Assembly (NCBI RefSeq): GCF_963675165.1
Contig: NC_087392.1
Location: 2,495,001-2,559,000, forward strand
Reading direction: 5' to 3'
DNA: 64,000 nucleotides
DNA from: Halichondria panicea
Lineage: Eukaryota > Porifera > Demospongiae > Suberitida > Halichondriidae
Position 1 is the first letter of the stretch. Each line of letters opens with the position of its first letter. The position numbers were made by a program, and so were the translations under genes. Positions 36,701 through 49,986 of this stretch are shown here, in pieces. Under the pieces are notes generated by a model. It was given only the letters and a program-made list of their open reading frames with translations, ran no database searches and had not been told where the DNA came from.

Positions 36701-39086
36701 TTGGAAATGAAGAAAATATAATCTCGATTGTCGTGAAGTAGCTAGAGGTACACAGAGCGCTTTTTCATGCTATGTTTCTATAGTACCTATGATATAGCTA
36801 AGGCTGTGTAACTAAATAGTGTCCTATGTCCCAAATGGCCTCAAGTATGAGATGAAAGTTGATGTTTAGCAGCAGAACTGCTCATGGACTTCTTACAGAC
36901 AGCAAAACGATTCTCATAAATTATTCATGTTTAGCCCTCGCGTAAAAAGTAAGCCTCGATTAAAACCGCAGAGATACACGGATGGCACTTTGAGGGTACT
37001 TCCGTTTCCAATCCCTTTCTACTCTATCTATGGTTACACATATTCGAATGAATCAGAAAAGGTATTGTGTACCTAATTCAACTTTGACAGTTCTTGATTG
37101 CACTCTGCCATGATCGTTGACGACCTTACAGTAATACGTTCCAACATCAGCTGCTGAAAATGTCGCAATTACAAACTGGCCTTGCCCGCTCTGAATGATT
37201 TTGCCATTCCTGTACCAGTCGTAACAGATGGCTCTTTCAGCTCGACACTCGAGCTTTACTTGATCTCCGTGAACCGCTTTGACAGAGGAGGGGTGTAGGG
37301 TGATGCGTGGAGATTGTGACGATGTGGGGGTATTGCTGCCCATCTCTGGAGGGTAAGAATATATTCACATGTAGGTTTGCTAAATAGTACAGATGCTAGA
37401 ATTAGCAAGGCATGCAGGTATACACACTGTACATGCAGTTACACTTGCATAGTAGTGACACCGTAAAAATATCTTACCTTGTCGAACGGTTGGGTTGTTG
37501 TTGACTACCGTTGGGAGAGAGACAGTCACATGCACATACTCAGAGAATGCAAAGTTCTTTTTAGAGTCATTAAGAGATGGGTTGGTTACCCGGCAGTGGT
37601 AGTGGCCTGAGGCAAACCAATACAACGTAACCGGCTACACATATGTAATACAGTACAACTGCATAATTATGCTGTGCAATTAGTCTGATGTAAGCATGGA
37701 CAAAAAGTGTATGAACGCTACTAACAGTGAGTAAACTACAAACGTGCAATACTTGACTAATGTACCAGTGTCGTTGGTGCTGGCATTGTGCAGAAGAAGT
37801 GTCTTGGTCATTTGACCGGGGAGGATATTCTTCTGGTCCTTGAACCACTGGTAGAGAGGCGGGCCTGGTTGACACTCAGCACTAACGCTGACTGTGATGG
37901 TGCCCCCATACGCCACTGTGATCTTTTCAACCACACTCTGACTCTTGATTATCGGAACACCTATATGGAGGAGAGGGTATATACATGTACAATGGCCGTA
38001 CATTGTACACACTAACTTGTACATAATCATGCAAGTGCATTGCTATACAAAAAGTGCTGTGTGGCAAGGAAGTATACAATTTCATGGGCCATATGGTACG
38101 TGCATACACTCTATGCCAACTTGTATTCTCCAATGCTCATTATCATTTCACTGCGTACGAATATACCAATTAAGACACAACTGTTCATAACTGTGAAGGT
38201 GAGTACGGTGTTGTGTGTGTAGTTACTATAATTATATTGATTGTCTTACTCGCTCTTGTAAACATATTGAAAGCTTTGCGACAGTTAATCTCCTTCAAGC
38301 ATGAGATGAATACTTCCAAGTTGAGCTTGTTTCGGACTAACAAATTGAGGAAGAGGCTAGCAGAATCCTTTTTGCCTTCTATTTGAGCCAGTTTCTGTAA
38401 GAATAATGTGTGTACCGTATAGCGGGTATATTTCGAGGGTATAAATTTTCGCGGATGGACCATTACAAAGGATTTCGCGGATTTTATTTTCGTGGTCTGA
38501 GTTCCAGCCTTTTGGCGCATGCGCACATCAACATGCAGCTGTACCTCCACACCGTTAGCCTCGAATCCATAATACTGAACACGCCTACTATTATAAATTT
38601 TCGTGGGTATAAATTTTCGCGGTACAGGCTCAATCCGCGAAAACCGCGAACATTTATACCCTCGAAATATACCCGCTATACGGTAATTCAAACGAAGCCC
38701 ACACGTACAGTGAAACCTGCTATTGAGACCACTTGTCATCGAAGTTGACTGTCTCCCTTTCACTACAATGCTCACTGCTCTCCTTTTAGAGGCTCATAAA
38801 TGATCACAGACAAAATATCACTATAAACCTGAAAGATTGGCTGGCTATATGTAATATCTACAAACATAATTATGGACATATTCTCGACACATACGTGTTC
38901 ATCGTATTTAATTGCTTGGCCCACGTTCTTCAGAGCTCTCAGAGTGACTGCCAGTAGGTACCAGTATTGCTCAGAGTCATCTTCACCATCTTCACAGCTG
39001 GCTTTAGAGGGAGGGCAGAACTCTTCCAAGTAGGAGGCAAGCTCTGCCAATTTATCTGGAGGCACCTCTGCTAGAGTAGCAGCCAT
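30768..39086 (-). CDS. MALT1: MALT1-type paracaspase with five N-terminal Ig-like domains
   Basis: NF-kB signalling scaffold and Arg-specific protease acting with BCL10. Seventeen minus-strand exons: 38895-39086, 38250-38394, 37766-37960, 37478-37606, 37073-37345, 36167-36340, 35950-36111, 35594-35896, 35332-35506, 34060-34235, 33885-33923, 33436-33835, 33272-33373, 32994-33190, 32756-32920, 32402-32574, 30768-31019; 1083 residues, all phases consistent. Order: death domain (exons 1-2); Ig1 (exons 3-4); Ig2 (exon 5, YYCKV); Ig3 (exons 6-7); Ig4 (exon 8, YYFCQAEN); Ig5 (exons 9-10, GPYYCEV); caspase-like domain with VALLIGNQNY, catalytic His in YYSGHGF and Cys in LDSCR, then the SSCQEGNRAYEG substrate pocket; C-terminal Ig-like fold ending FANLP. 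Human MALT1 has two Ig domains before the protease (about 820 residues), so this form is expanded. Introns hold several MITEs. Confidence 0.95.
31088..31243. mobile_element. Palindromic MITE in last MALT1 intron
   Basis: About 156 bp with 43-bp inverted arms (left TTATATCACACTTAGCTAGC, right ...GGCTAGCTAAGTGTGTTATAA). A further inverted pair around 31254-31264 and 31483-31496 (TTGCTGATCA / TGATCAGCAA) may mark a larger nested element. No coding capacity. Confidence 0.7.
32150..32290. repeat. Dispersed repeat shared with 34740-34870
   Basis: The stretch around CTGGGGGCATGATCCCTGGAAAAA here appears inverted near 34826-34855 as AATTTCCTGGGGGAGCATGCCCCCAG. The neighbouring blocks (CTGGTGCAATTTCAG here, GCATTCTTAGGAACTGTGG-type on the other strand there) are also loosely similar. 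Both copies are intronic in MALT1. Probably remnants of one transposable element family; the type is unknown. Confidence 0.45.
34380..35060. repeat. Repeat-derived block in MALT1 intron 9
   Basis: The 1.1-kb intron that splits Ig5 is filled with low-complexity and repeat DNA: a GGGGGGCGCTCGCCCCCCC palindrome near 34407-34427, a C run near 34889-34906, and a short tandem (CATGGGAAGTA, three units) at 35031-35060. I recognise no ORF of known type. Confidence 0.5.
35184..35318. mobile_element. 135-bp near-perfect palindrome beside MALT1 exon 9
   Basis: Arms of about 43 bp (GTTAGACACTGTTTTGTCGG at the left, complement at the right, with GATTTAGAAGCCC in each arm) around a central CTTTAGTACCC...GGATACTAAA subhairpin. 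It ends only 13 bp from the splice donor side of MALT1 exon 9 (35332). It is a foldback MITE. Confidence 0.8.
38415..38683. mobile_element. CCGTATAG MITE in first MALT1 intron
   Basis: A 269-bp copy of the family seen at 6198-6407, with about 40-bp termini (CCGTATAGCGGGTATATTTC and complement) and TA flanks (38413-38414, 38684-38685). Internal GCGCATGCGC differs from the CYFIP copy. Its left edge lies 20 bp from the acceptor of MALT1 exon 2, so the branch point region is at or inside the element. Confidence 0.88.
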
Positions 39087-39249
39087 AGTACTCTCTTAAA
39101 TGACAAAACAACAACTCAGACTACTGGGTATTAATTAATTAAAACAACAACTATAAATTATTTTAGTGAAGTCAGCAATTCTCTATGAACTCTGACCTTT
39201 AATCAACTAAGGTATTTCTTGGGCCACACCGAGCAACTCTGGGTTCAGT
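39087..39249. promoter_or_regulatory. Shared promoter interval MALT1 / PRCC
   Basis: Only 163 bp separate the two divergent ATGs. It is AT-rich (TTAATTAATTAAAAC around 39132) with no obvious TATA box. Assigned by geometry. Confidence 0.5.
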
Positions 39250-41678
39250 ATGTCTCTCTCTCTTGTGTCCTATGGAGACAGTGATTCTGATATTGAGCCA
39301 GAAGATAACAGTGCCAAGCCAGGCTCTGATATCAGAAAGTTGCTCTCTGTCCTTCCTTCAAGTAGAAGATCACTGAAACAGAAAGGACCTGTGAAAATTG
39401 GACTCCCAACACTCAACAAAGGAGTAAGCTCTTCTCATGCATCATGCCTCATTAAGCACAGTTCTGTTAGACGAGCATACAATGTAGCGTACATTTATGA
39501 TACAAAAATCTTGATTACTTTGTACCGTAAGATCTCGATTTAAAGCGACACTTTTTAATAATTACGAAGCCAGAGGTCGCATCTTTTGGAGGTTGAAAAA
39601 TTATATTGAAGCCCTGGTGTCGCATATTTAGAGGGTCGCATCTAATGGAGGTAACTTTACAGAGTCTACTTGCATCGATTTCAGGCCACTTAAAAACACT
39701 GATTTTCCAGTGGGCTACAATCGAGGCTAGGGAGTGGCTACAGAACGCGACATTAAAAAATAATTGTCAACGCAGCTGTCGCTACTTTTAGAGGTCAGAA
39801 AATTGCTGAAGCTCCTGGGTGTCGCATATTTGGAGGGTCGCCTTAAATCGAGGTCTTATAGTGCATGTCTGTATGTTTAGATTTATGTTAACTGCATAGG
39901 ACGACTCAGATTCTGATGATGACGTGCCTCAAACCAAGAGAAAGAAACAGGTAGACTACATGTACATTTATTTCATTCCTGTGATTTCACTGTTGTATCA
40001 TGTAGAGCGGGATTGGACTGACTGCTCTCCTGCCAGCACCCAAGGGAGGAAGCAAAGAGCTGGGCTTTGGCCGGAAAGGCTCATCCAACACAAAGACTAT
40101 GGTACCTTACACACTTTCAAAAAGGTACCAGGACTCCAAGAAGAAGACGTCTCTCCCCAAGAAGACCAAACTATCTACAAAGAGTAGTGGCGATGGCAGT
40201 GATAGTGATGGAGAGGCACCTGTCAGCTTCTTTTCCTTAGACGATTCCCCTTCAGTTCCAGAGCCGTCTATTTCAATTCCATTGCCTGATGATTGTATTC
40301 CAGAACCAGAATCTAAATTAGAGACACAAGAACAAAACAACACCGCTCAATTCAGTTCAGTTGGACCGGTCCTACCAGAACAGTACAGCAATTACTATTC
40401 AACTTCTCATTGTCATGGCACAAATGAACAATATTCGTGTGTACAAAATCAAAGTGTACAAGGATATTCAACCCAGTATCCCGCAGTTACACAAGCTCAA
40501 TCACAAACGAGCAAAGGAGAGATAAGCAGTGTCTCAAGTATGTCTGCAGTGGGCCCAGGTCTGAGTATTGACGAAGATCAGGTAGGCAGCACTTATAAAT
40601 GTGTGTTTTTAAGGCGGCGTGCATAAAAAGGTCTGGGAGATAGGACCTTTTCTCTCCTCAGTGTCTGTGCTGTAGTTGTGAACACATATAATTATACATA
40701 CATATTCTAACGGTGACTTGCCCTATCACCCTTTTTGCAGCTTCGTCGTCTAGCGGGTGTGAAGAGGGGCCGGAGGAGGGAGGAGGGACTTAACAACATC
40801 ACAGAGATTAGGGAGGATGACGTAAAGGAGAGCATCAAAACCTTTCAGAAATACCACACTGAGGATTCAGTCAACAAGTTTTTCCAAAATGAAGCTGTGA
40901 GTCAATTTATCTGACTAAAATTTACTCTTGTCTTTGAAATTTACTCTGCCTGTGATTCTGTGTATAGTCTAAAATGGATGCTCCCACTGGCCAACAGAAA
41001 AGAAAGCACCAGTTGTCTTTTCTTGCCCACCAGGTATGTGTCATGACAATAATTATTACTACTACTGTACTTCTAAAAGAGGCGCCTTCTAATTATGCGC
41101 CACCTAGACTGAAAAGTAATTTTGAGGTATCCATATATAGAGCTCCACGTGGCTACAGAGATTATTTTTTGGTGACGCCTTGCTAAATGGAGGCCAGTAT
41201 CACTTCTATTTTCAGGAAGCTTGAGGATGTGTGAGACACCTCCTCCACTTAAGAAGCATCGTCCTCCACCTGTAGTTGCCACAAAAAGGCCAGTTGGAAG
41301 GCCAAGGATACACTTTAGGATCATTTTACAGACCTGAACCTCGAGTTTTATAATGGGCGGCCTGAAATCGAGGATACCACTTGCTCAAATAACCTCTATT
41401 TATAAGGCGCCCTTCTAATTATGCGCCTCTTCGGACCAAATCTGTCTCTAATTATAGCCCTAGCTGATATCGTAATTATTAAAAGCGGCGCCTCTTTTAG
41501 AAGAAGTACAGTATATATAGCATGGCATTATTGTGTACATTTTGGTATCACCACATCCGAGGCACACTGTGACACATGTATTCACACGCAGGCTAAGGCA
41601 AATGAGTTGGAGTTGAGTAAGCACTGGGCACAAGCAGCTGCCTCAAGGAGACAATCACAAATGAAATATGGCTTTTGA
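39250..41678 (+). CDS. PRCC: PRCC-like proline-rich nuclear protein
   Basis: Six exons (39250-39423, 39900-39950, 40006-40581, 40741-40896, 40968-41033, 41592-41678) give 369 residues. PRCC is a nuclear, spliceosome-associated and mitotic-checkpoint-linked protein (family knowledge). Recognition rests on three conserved blocks: the start MSLSLVSYGDSDSD, the GIGLTALLPAPK segment, and the C-terminus PTGQQKRKHQLSFLAHQ plus SRRQSQMKYGF, which match the animal family closely. The middle is low-complexity, Ser/Gln/Pro-rich and Tyr-containing as expected. There are basic KRKK-type nuclear signals. Introns 1 and 5 contain MITEs. It is tail-to-tail with the aminotransferase-family gene. Confidence 0.94.
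39525..39861. mobile_element. MITE in PRCC intron 1
   Basis: Inverted ends of about 26 bp (C-CGTAAGATCTCGATTTAAAG at the left, CTTAAATCGAGGTCTTATAG at the right) with subterminal GTCGCAT repeats in both halves. TA flanks on the left side. Length about 337 bp. An internal GGTCGCATATTTGGAGGGTC-like block occurs twice as a direct repeat. Confidence 0.7.
41065..41511. mobile_element. MITE in PRCC intron 5
   Basis: About 447 bp with termini CTGTACTTCTAAAAGAGGCG and its near-complement at the right edge. The GGCGCC...TTCTAATTATGCGCC block also occurs twice (near 41081 and 41408). No coding capacity. Confidence 0.75.
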
Positions 41679-41893
41679 ACATTGAACATTGAAGTTATGC
41701 ATGTGTCACGACTTTTTTGTAGTCAGACATCATGTACATCCACAACTGCTGATTCTGACAAAATAATACTCAACTCAACAATACTCGTTGCAGTGCAGTT
41801 GCTACTTAATTATAGTCTACTTACTTGTATAATATTTGAAAAATGAATGCATGACTATGTATATACGCTACAATATTGAGGATAGACTGTATT

Positions 41894-44683
<2,790 letters not shown>

Positions 44684-45024
44684 GATGGACTGCTGCAAAA
44701 TAAACAAACTGTGACGTAATCTCCAGTATAATATTAGGCCTATGACGTTCTCATAATGAGGGACAGTCCCCGAGATGCAGTGCTGCCCGAACTCCATGAA
44801 CTTGCAACTTGCCTGTTCAATTTCTTGGCTGTTCTACCAGTTTTAAATACAAGAATCCTAAACTGATCTTTTCATAGTTGGACAGCAGATCTATATGTAA
44901 GTGCTAGAAATCTAGGTTTATGGCCAGTAGATCTAGACTAAATCTGTTAGAGTACAAGTAGCCTCGAATGAAGTCTGTATTAACTTGCAAATTTCACTTT
45001 CTATCCAGCTCTGACTGGCTAGCT
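44684..45024. promoter_or_regulatory. Divergent promoter interval phospho-lyase / PP2C
   Basis: 341 bp between divergent start codons. The phospho-lyase side contains a short 5' intron ending at the acceptor before 44692 and its untranslated first exon further upstream. No TATA box is obvious. Confidence 0.45.
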
Positions 45025-47826
45025 ATGGGTCAGGTTCTGTCAGAACCAGTTACAACTAAAGACACTGAGAGCTACCAGAATGATCTGTTCAGTGTGGGCT
45101 GCTCCAGTATGCAAGGCTGGAGACCACGTATCCTGCAACAATTAATGTCTATCTATACGTACATGCTGGTGTCAGCATCACTGTAGATCCACTAGATCTG
45201 GTATAGCGGGATGGGTTTACTGTCATATCAGGAGTGCACTCCTGCTCATATGCATGATGGTGGCTAGACTTCCTTATTGGTCCTAGTAATCCAGTACATA
45301 TTTAAATATATAGATGTGTAGGAAGCATGACATGACCTACAAAGTGTATGGCTTGTTCGTAACATTATATCAAAGTTGAAACCTGTCACTAATTGATATT
45401 TATACCACCATATAAACACACAGATCAATTGGCAGCAATCAGAATGCAATATAGTTGTACAATTCACTGTTGCTGGCACCCCCTTTAATTTGCTATTGTC
45501 ATGTAGCCTTGTTTACAACTGCTTTTCCTTGTATTGCTTGTTTACAAACAATCTTCGTTCTTTTGAATCTCACCTAGATCATGTTTCATAGTATCAAGTG
45601 TAGTTGTGTTGATATGCTATTGGTATGTTGTCTTGACCGTACCCACCAGAAATGGAGGACGCTAGCTGTATTCAGCTGTCTTTCAATGACGACCCAGACT
45701 CAGCATACTTTGCCGTATTTGATGGCCATGGGTCTCAGAGATTTTCCATGCACTGCAGTCAGGAGCTGCATAAGCAGCTGGTGGCTGACAGCAGTTACGG
45801 TATGTCCGTATAGTTACGTGTGTTATTGTGTCATATGATACTTATAAATGATGGTATGAATTACGTTTTGATTGTCTACATGAGTGATATAATTATAAAA
45901 GGAGCATGCATAAAATTAATCATTGTCTGTGCATACCCTCCCCCACAGCTACTGGAAACTATGAACAGGCACTGATAAACAGTTTCTTGTTCCTTGATCA
46001 CAAGCTACACACAGGTACAGTGCACAAACATACATTCCAACCACTAAGAACTCTTAACCATGCACCTGCGAAATTATAATGATGTCATTCAACCTTATGT
46101 ACCCTTTACATGCATCACCATCATAATAGAGTCTTGTTTACTTTTGTATTGCCCTCACACGTCCAACCTCATGCCTTCCCTTTATTAATTCCATTACAAT
46201 ACCCTAGACACCAGTTTAAACTATCAACACGAGCCTGGTGGGACAACAGCTGTCGCTGTGCTCATCAAGGAAAGCACCATATTTTGTGTGAGTCCATTTA
46301 TTTTGTCTGCTTTTTATTGGCCTTGAAAATTCCTTCGTGAATCATTATGATGTGTTTGCTTTTAATACTGTTTTGATTGTCGTATCAACTATTACAGGCA
46401 AACGCTGGTGATTCACGTGCCATTGCCTGTGTCCACGGGAATATACAGGAGCTTTCACATGACCACAAACCGCTAAACCCAGGTGTGCTATTGTTAATAA
46501 TTGACAGTTGAATTAATTACTCACCCACTTATTAATAATTAGATGAGGAGATGCGAATACGTAATGCTGGAGGCTGGATAGAATGCAACAGGGTCAATGG
46601 TAATCTGGCCCTGTCCAGAGCTATTGGCGATTTCACCTTCAAAGAGAACAAAGCTCTCCCTCCCGAGCAACAAATTATAACTGGTGGGTTGTGTATTATA
46701 GGCTATGGTTGTGTTCTCTGTGTATTAAACAACATTCCTTGAATCCATTCAAACACCCCCACACACATGTACATTCACACAGCGTTTCCTGATGTTGAAG
46801 TGTTCCCACTGTTAGAAGATTGTGAATTCATTGTGGTAGCTTGTGATGGTATGTGAACGGTCTTGTATTCGTACCATGAACTACTTTTGTATCCTAATAT
46901 GGTAATTAAATGTTACTTTCAATGTTCCACATTTTCTCACAGGAATTTGGGATGTTATGTCTAACATAGAAGTGGTAGAATTTGTGCGGAGGAGGATTGC
47001 TAATAACATGAGTCCATCATTGGTAAGTACAACTGGCATGGGTTTCGAATGTTCATAGGGAACATGTATAATTATGATATAATAATTATGATGTAGTATA
47101 TTATACTACACTAACTCGAATAGGTACCTATGTATAAATGTACTTCCCTGTTAATGCGCATGTTTCGTACGCAAACTATTCATTTGGTACCTGAGTCCCT
47201 GGCTTTTATGGCCTTTCTTTAGAGGCCAGTGGCTGCTAAGAGGAGTTCTACACTTGTACACTTGTATTCAGTCCAGTTAGTGATGTTTTACTCTGTGCAT
47301 GATTTTATAGATATGTGAGGCACTGCTCGACCAGTGTTTGGCTCCTGATCGTAGAATGGGGGGCCTCGGCTGTGACAACATGACTGCCATCCTCGTCTGC
47401 TGTTTGAACTCTGAACCCTACTCCAACTTGGTGGCAAAATGCTCCAGGGTCACCACAAAAACCACAGCTCAAATAAAGGCTCATCATTCATGGGCACACA
47501 GACGGAACAATAAACTGATACCAGAGAGCGATGCCAATGACCACAGTGAGGAAATGCTAACATACGGAGTCTCTCCAAGATCAAAGCTAAACGATACTGT
47601 CAGTGGCGCTAATACAGACCTGGACTCAGAGATGGCCAGCTCAAAAGAAAGGAGTATTGATTTTACTGAATTATTTGTTACTGGGGTGACTTGTATCGAT
47701 GATAGTGGGGCTAGAACGAGACGTCAATCAGCTAGTAGCAGTGAGGAGGAAGAGGTGTTTTGGGACGAGGAAACACTTTCTATTGAGTTGGACACCAGTG
47801 CAACTCCTATAGAGACAATGGTCTAA
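45025..47826 (+). CDS. PPM-family (PP2C) Ser/Thr phosphatase, N-myristoylation signal
   Basis: Mn/Mg-dependent protein phosphatase of the PPM1 group. Nine exons (45025-45127, 45650-45799, 45949-46014, 46208-46287, 46398-46482, 46543-46683, 46783-46848, 46943-47022, 47311-47826) encode 428 residues. The N-terminus MGQVLSEP has Gly2 and Ser6, a typical N-myristoylation signal as in PPM1A/B. Catalytic motifs in order: SSMQGWR..MEDA, FDGHGS (metal-binding Asp), [40 protein letters not shown] and GCDNMT. The GLGCDNMT form resembles PPM1G and fungal Ptc2 more than PPM1A. The long C-terminal tail (about 115 residues) is Ser-rich, ending in an acidic [13 protein letters not shown] stretch, and could be regulatory. 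It is convergent with LRRC59. Confidence 0.93.
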
Positions 47827-48001
47827 TACTTATACTCTCAATCTGTTTCTATTCTTTTTGTATAATTATATATCTTCATATAATTATAGCTAGACTACAG
47901 TTCATACAACACATGCATGAGATGTGCATATTCTTAACTCAATCTTCACTTCTTATAAAAAAAACAAAAAATGACTGATTTTGCATGTATAATTATATAA
48001 T

Positions 48002-49697
48002 TCAAGAGAGGCCAATGAATTGCATTAACTGTTCAGTCCACTTATTTTTGAGGCTCGCTCCGCTAATGTTTTCTCTCCAATAAGAGCACACTTGGGTGGG
48101 GCTCTTCAAGTGGTCACAATATACGTAAGAGCCCACTAACAGCAGGAGCAAGAATAGTACAACACCAACCAACATCAGACGAACTGCAGGTGAAAGCATT
48201 GTATGCACCTCTTTTACTCATGTGTGCTCCTTACCATATGAACAATGCCTTGTTTCTGAATTATTGAATTTGACTTGCTTCCCTACGTTTGCCTCATTCT
48301 TTACAAGCGCAGCCTCCTCTGTTGAGAATAGTATTCATGCATGAATAAACTGTGCAACACTAACAGGACAATAACTATAGAGCATTTACTAAAATTTAAT
48401 TGCACATAAATTTAACTAGCCTTGATCATTTTGCACTTCCTGTCTGGCCCTCTCCTGCTTCGATTTGGCATACTCTTCCCTCCTTCTCTGGCGCAGCTCA
48501 GCCTTAGCCTTTCGTGCCTCTTCTTGCCTCATTTTCTCCTTTTCAGCAGCCATTTGCTCTTCCTCTAAACAATAAATGCATGTAGACACAGCAGGTAAAC
48601 AGAGCATCACGAGCTGACATCTATTGTACGTACATACATGTATCTAGACCTGACACTCAATTACTGAAAGTTAAGACAGCATACCGTTACCGTATAGTGC
48701 CCGATTTTTGAGGGCCAAATACTTTATGAATTGCTAAATTTTTCACTTTCGGCTATTCAAGGTTCATATAGCCGGCAGTGAAAAATCAAAATTCTGCGGC
48801 CATAATACTGCAAAATATGTGCCTCAAAATGTGGCACTACACGGTACCTCTTTTCTGAAGAAGCTCCAGCTGTCTTTTCCTCTCATGTTCAGCTGACCTC
48901 TGTTTCACAAAAACGAGAACCTGTATGTACGTATGTACAGATCATGACATTGTCTCAACAACAACATGCAACACCAGAGGAAATGAGGTGGGCACAATGT
49001 AGACTATACGTTTATTACCCACTGCACTGCACTAGTACGTAGCTAGGTAATAATTATTGATCTACAACGCAGCTCTCACCTTGCTAGCACACTGCTTACA
49101 CTCTGCCTGAGACACACAGGGGCCAGCCACCTCAGACAATCCACCCTCCAAGCAATTGCTCCTCAGGTCCAACCATTTGAGTTTTTTTAATTTCCAGAAG
49201 GTCAGTGGGAGAGTGGACAGTTTGTTGCTATAGAGATCAAGTTTCTGGAGTACAACAAGGTGTGATATTGTGTCTGGGAGCAGTTTCAGCTGGTTTGAGC
49301 TCAGGTCTAGCTCAATCAGATGTCTCAGGGTACCAAAACTATCCTGCAATATTTACCAGAAAGTTAACAGAATGTTATTAGTTTGGTTATTTAATAGTTT
49401 GGCCTGAAAGACAGAGAAGAGAACTTGCCGGCAAAGTGGTGAAGAGATTCCTAGAAAGATCTAATCGAGAGCCTCGAGTAACCATTGCCTGATTGAGAAA
49501 GCATCATAACACTAAAACCATAGATAGTACTACGATCTATGCTAAAACCTGCACACTGAGTCACTTACCAGCTCATTGACAGGGACCTGGGAGAGATTGC
49601 ACATGCTCAAGTCAATCTCCTTCTCATCCAAGTGAGCAAGGATAAACTGCTTGTTGATTTCCTTTTCCTTTTCACTCTTTGAACCTTTAGGGGCCAT
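48002..49697 (-). CDS. LRRC59: LRRC59, ER leucine-rich-repeat membrane protein
   Basis: Tail-anchored-type ER and nuclear envelope protein that binds ribosomes and FGF import cargo (family knowledge). Seven exons: 49569-49697, 49429-49488, 49080-49343, 48848-48920, 48421-48564, 48235-48318, 48002-48183; 311 residues against 307 in human. Order: N-terminal helix, about four LRRs (LDLSRN, LDLSSNQL, LDLYSNKL, LDLRSNCL), a VAGPC...C-x2-C cap, a long charged coiled coil (REEYAKSKQERAR), then one hydrophobic segment (LMLVGVVLFLLLLLVGS) and a short lumenal tail. Introns 2 (CCG|GCAAGT) and 5 (AAG|GCTAGT) can be joined in frame only with GC donors. Intron 4 begins at the edge of a MITE. It is head-to-head with PAM16. 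Confidence 0.94.
48690..48844. mobile_element. CCGTATAG-type MITE at the donor of LRRC59 exon 4
   Basis: 155 bp, inverted ends CCGTATAGTGCCCGATTTTT and complement of CCGTGTAGTGCCACATTTTG, TA flanks at 48688-48689 and 48845-48846. On the minus strand the LRRC59 exon 4 donor reads G|GTACCG, where the T and A are the TA flank and CCG is the element terminus. Confidence 0.82.
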
Positions 49698-49986
49698 TTT
49701 TTCACTGTCTATCAACAATAATCTGAGCTTCTTCTCTGTTCTCTCACACTGCCATGCCAGCTCTGCAAAGTAGTTGGGCGGAGTCCAACCAACGCGCGTC
49801 TTGCCACATAGAGTTTTAAAAATTTCTCTCTATCAAAAGACGGTTAATTAGAGATTTTGTACTTTGGCTTTGGACTATAATTATATTAACCTCTGACCTC
49901 CGACCACCATGTGGCTGTGTTTCATCATCAGCTCCTGAATTCTACAGCAGTCAGCACATAAAGTTACTCAAAGCCTTCTGAATGAT
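49698..49986. promoter_or_regulatory. Divergent promoter interval LRRC59 / PAM16 with a solo transposon terminus
   Basis: 289 bp between divergent ATGs. It contains TAGTTGGGCGGAGTCCAACC at 49771-49790 (match runs to 49795), identical to the terminus of the 19773-22143 transposon. No second terminus is seen nearby, so it is a remnant or solo end lying in the shared promoter. Confidence 0.65.

Noticed and set aside
38185-38775. 196-codon minus-strand frame through the MITE at 38415-38683
   Set aside because: Most of it is MITE sequence. Only 38250-38394 is a real MALT1 exon.
38776-38828. A 53-nt open segment with good splice sites between MALT1 exons 1 and 2
   Set aside because: Including it breaks the frame into the next exon. 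Joining 38895-39086 directly to 38250-38394 keeps phase 0 and matches the MALT1 death domain in length and sequence.
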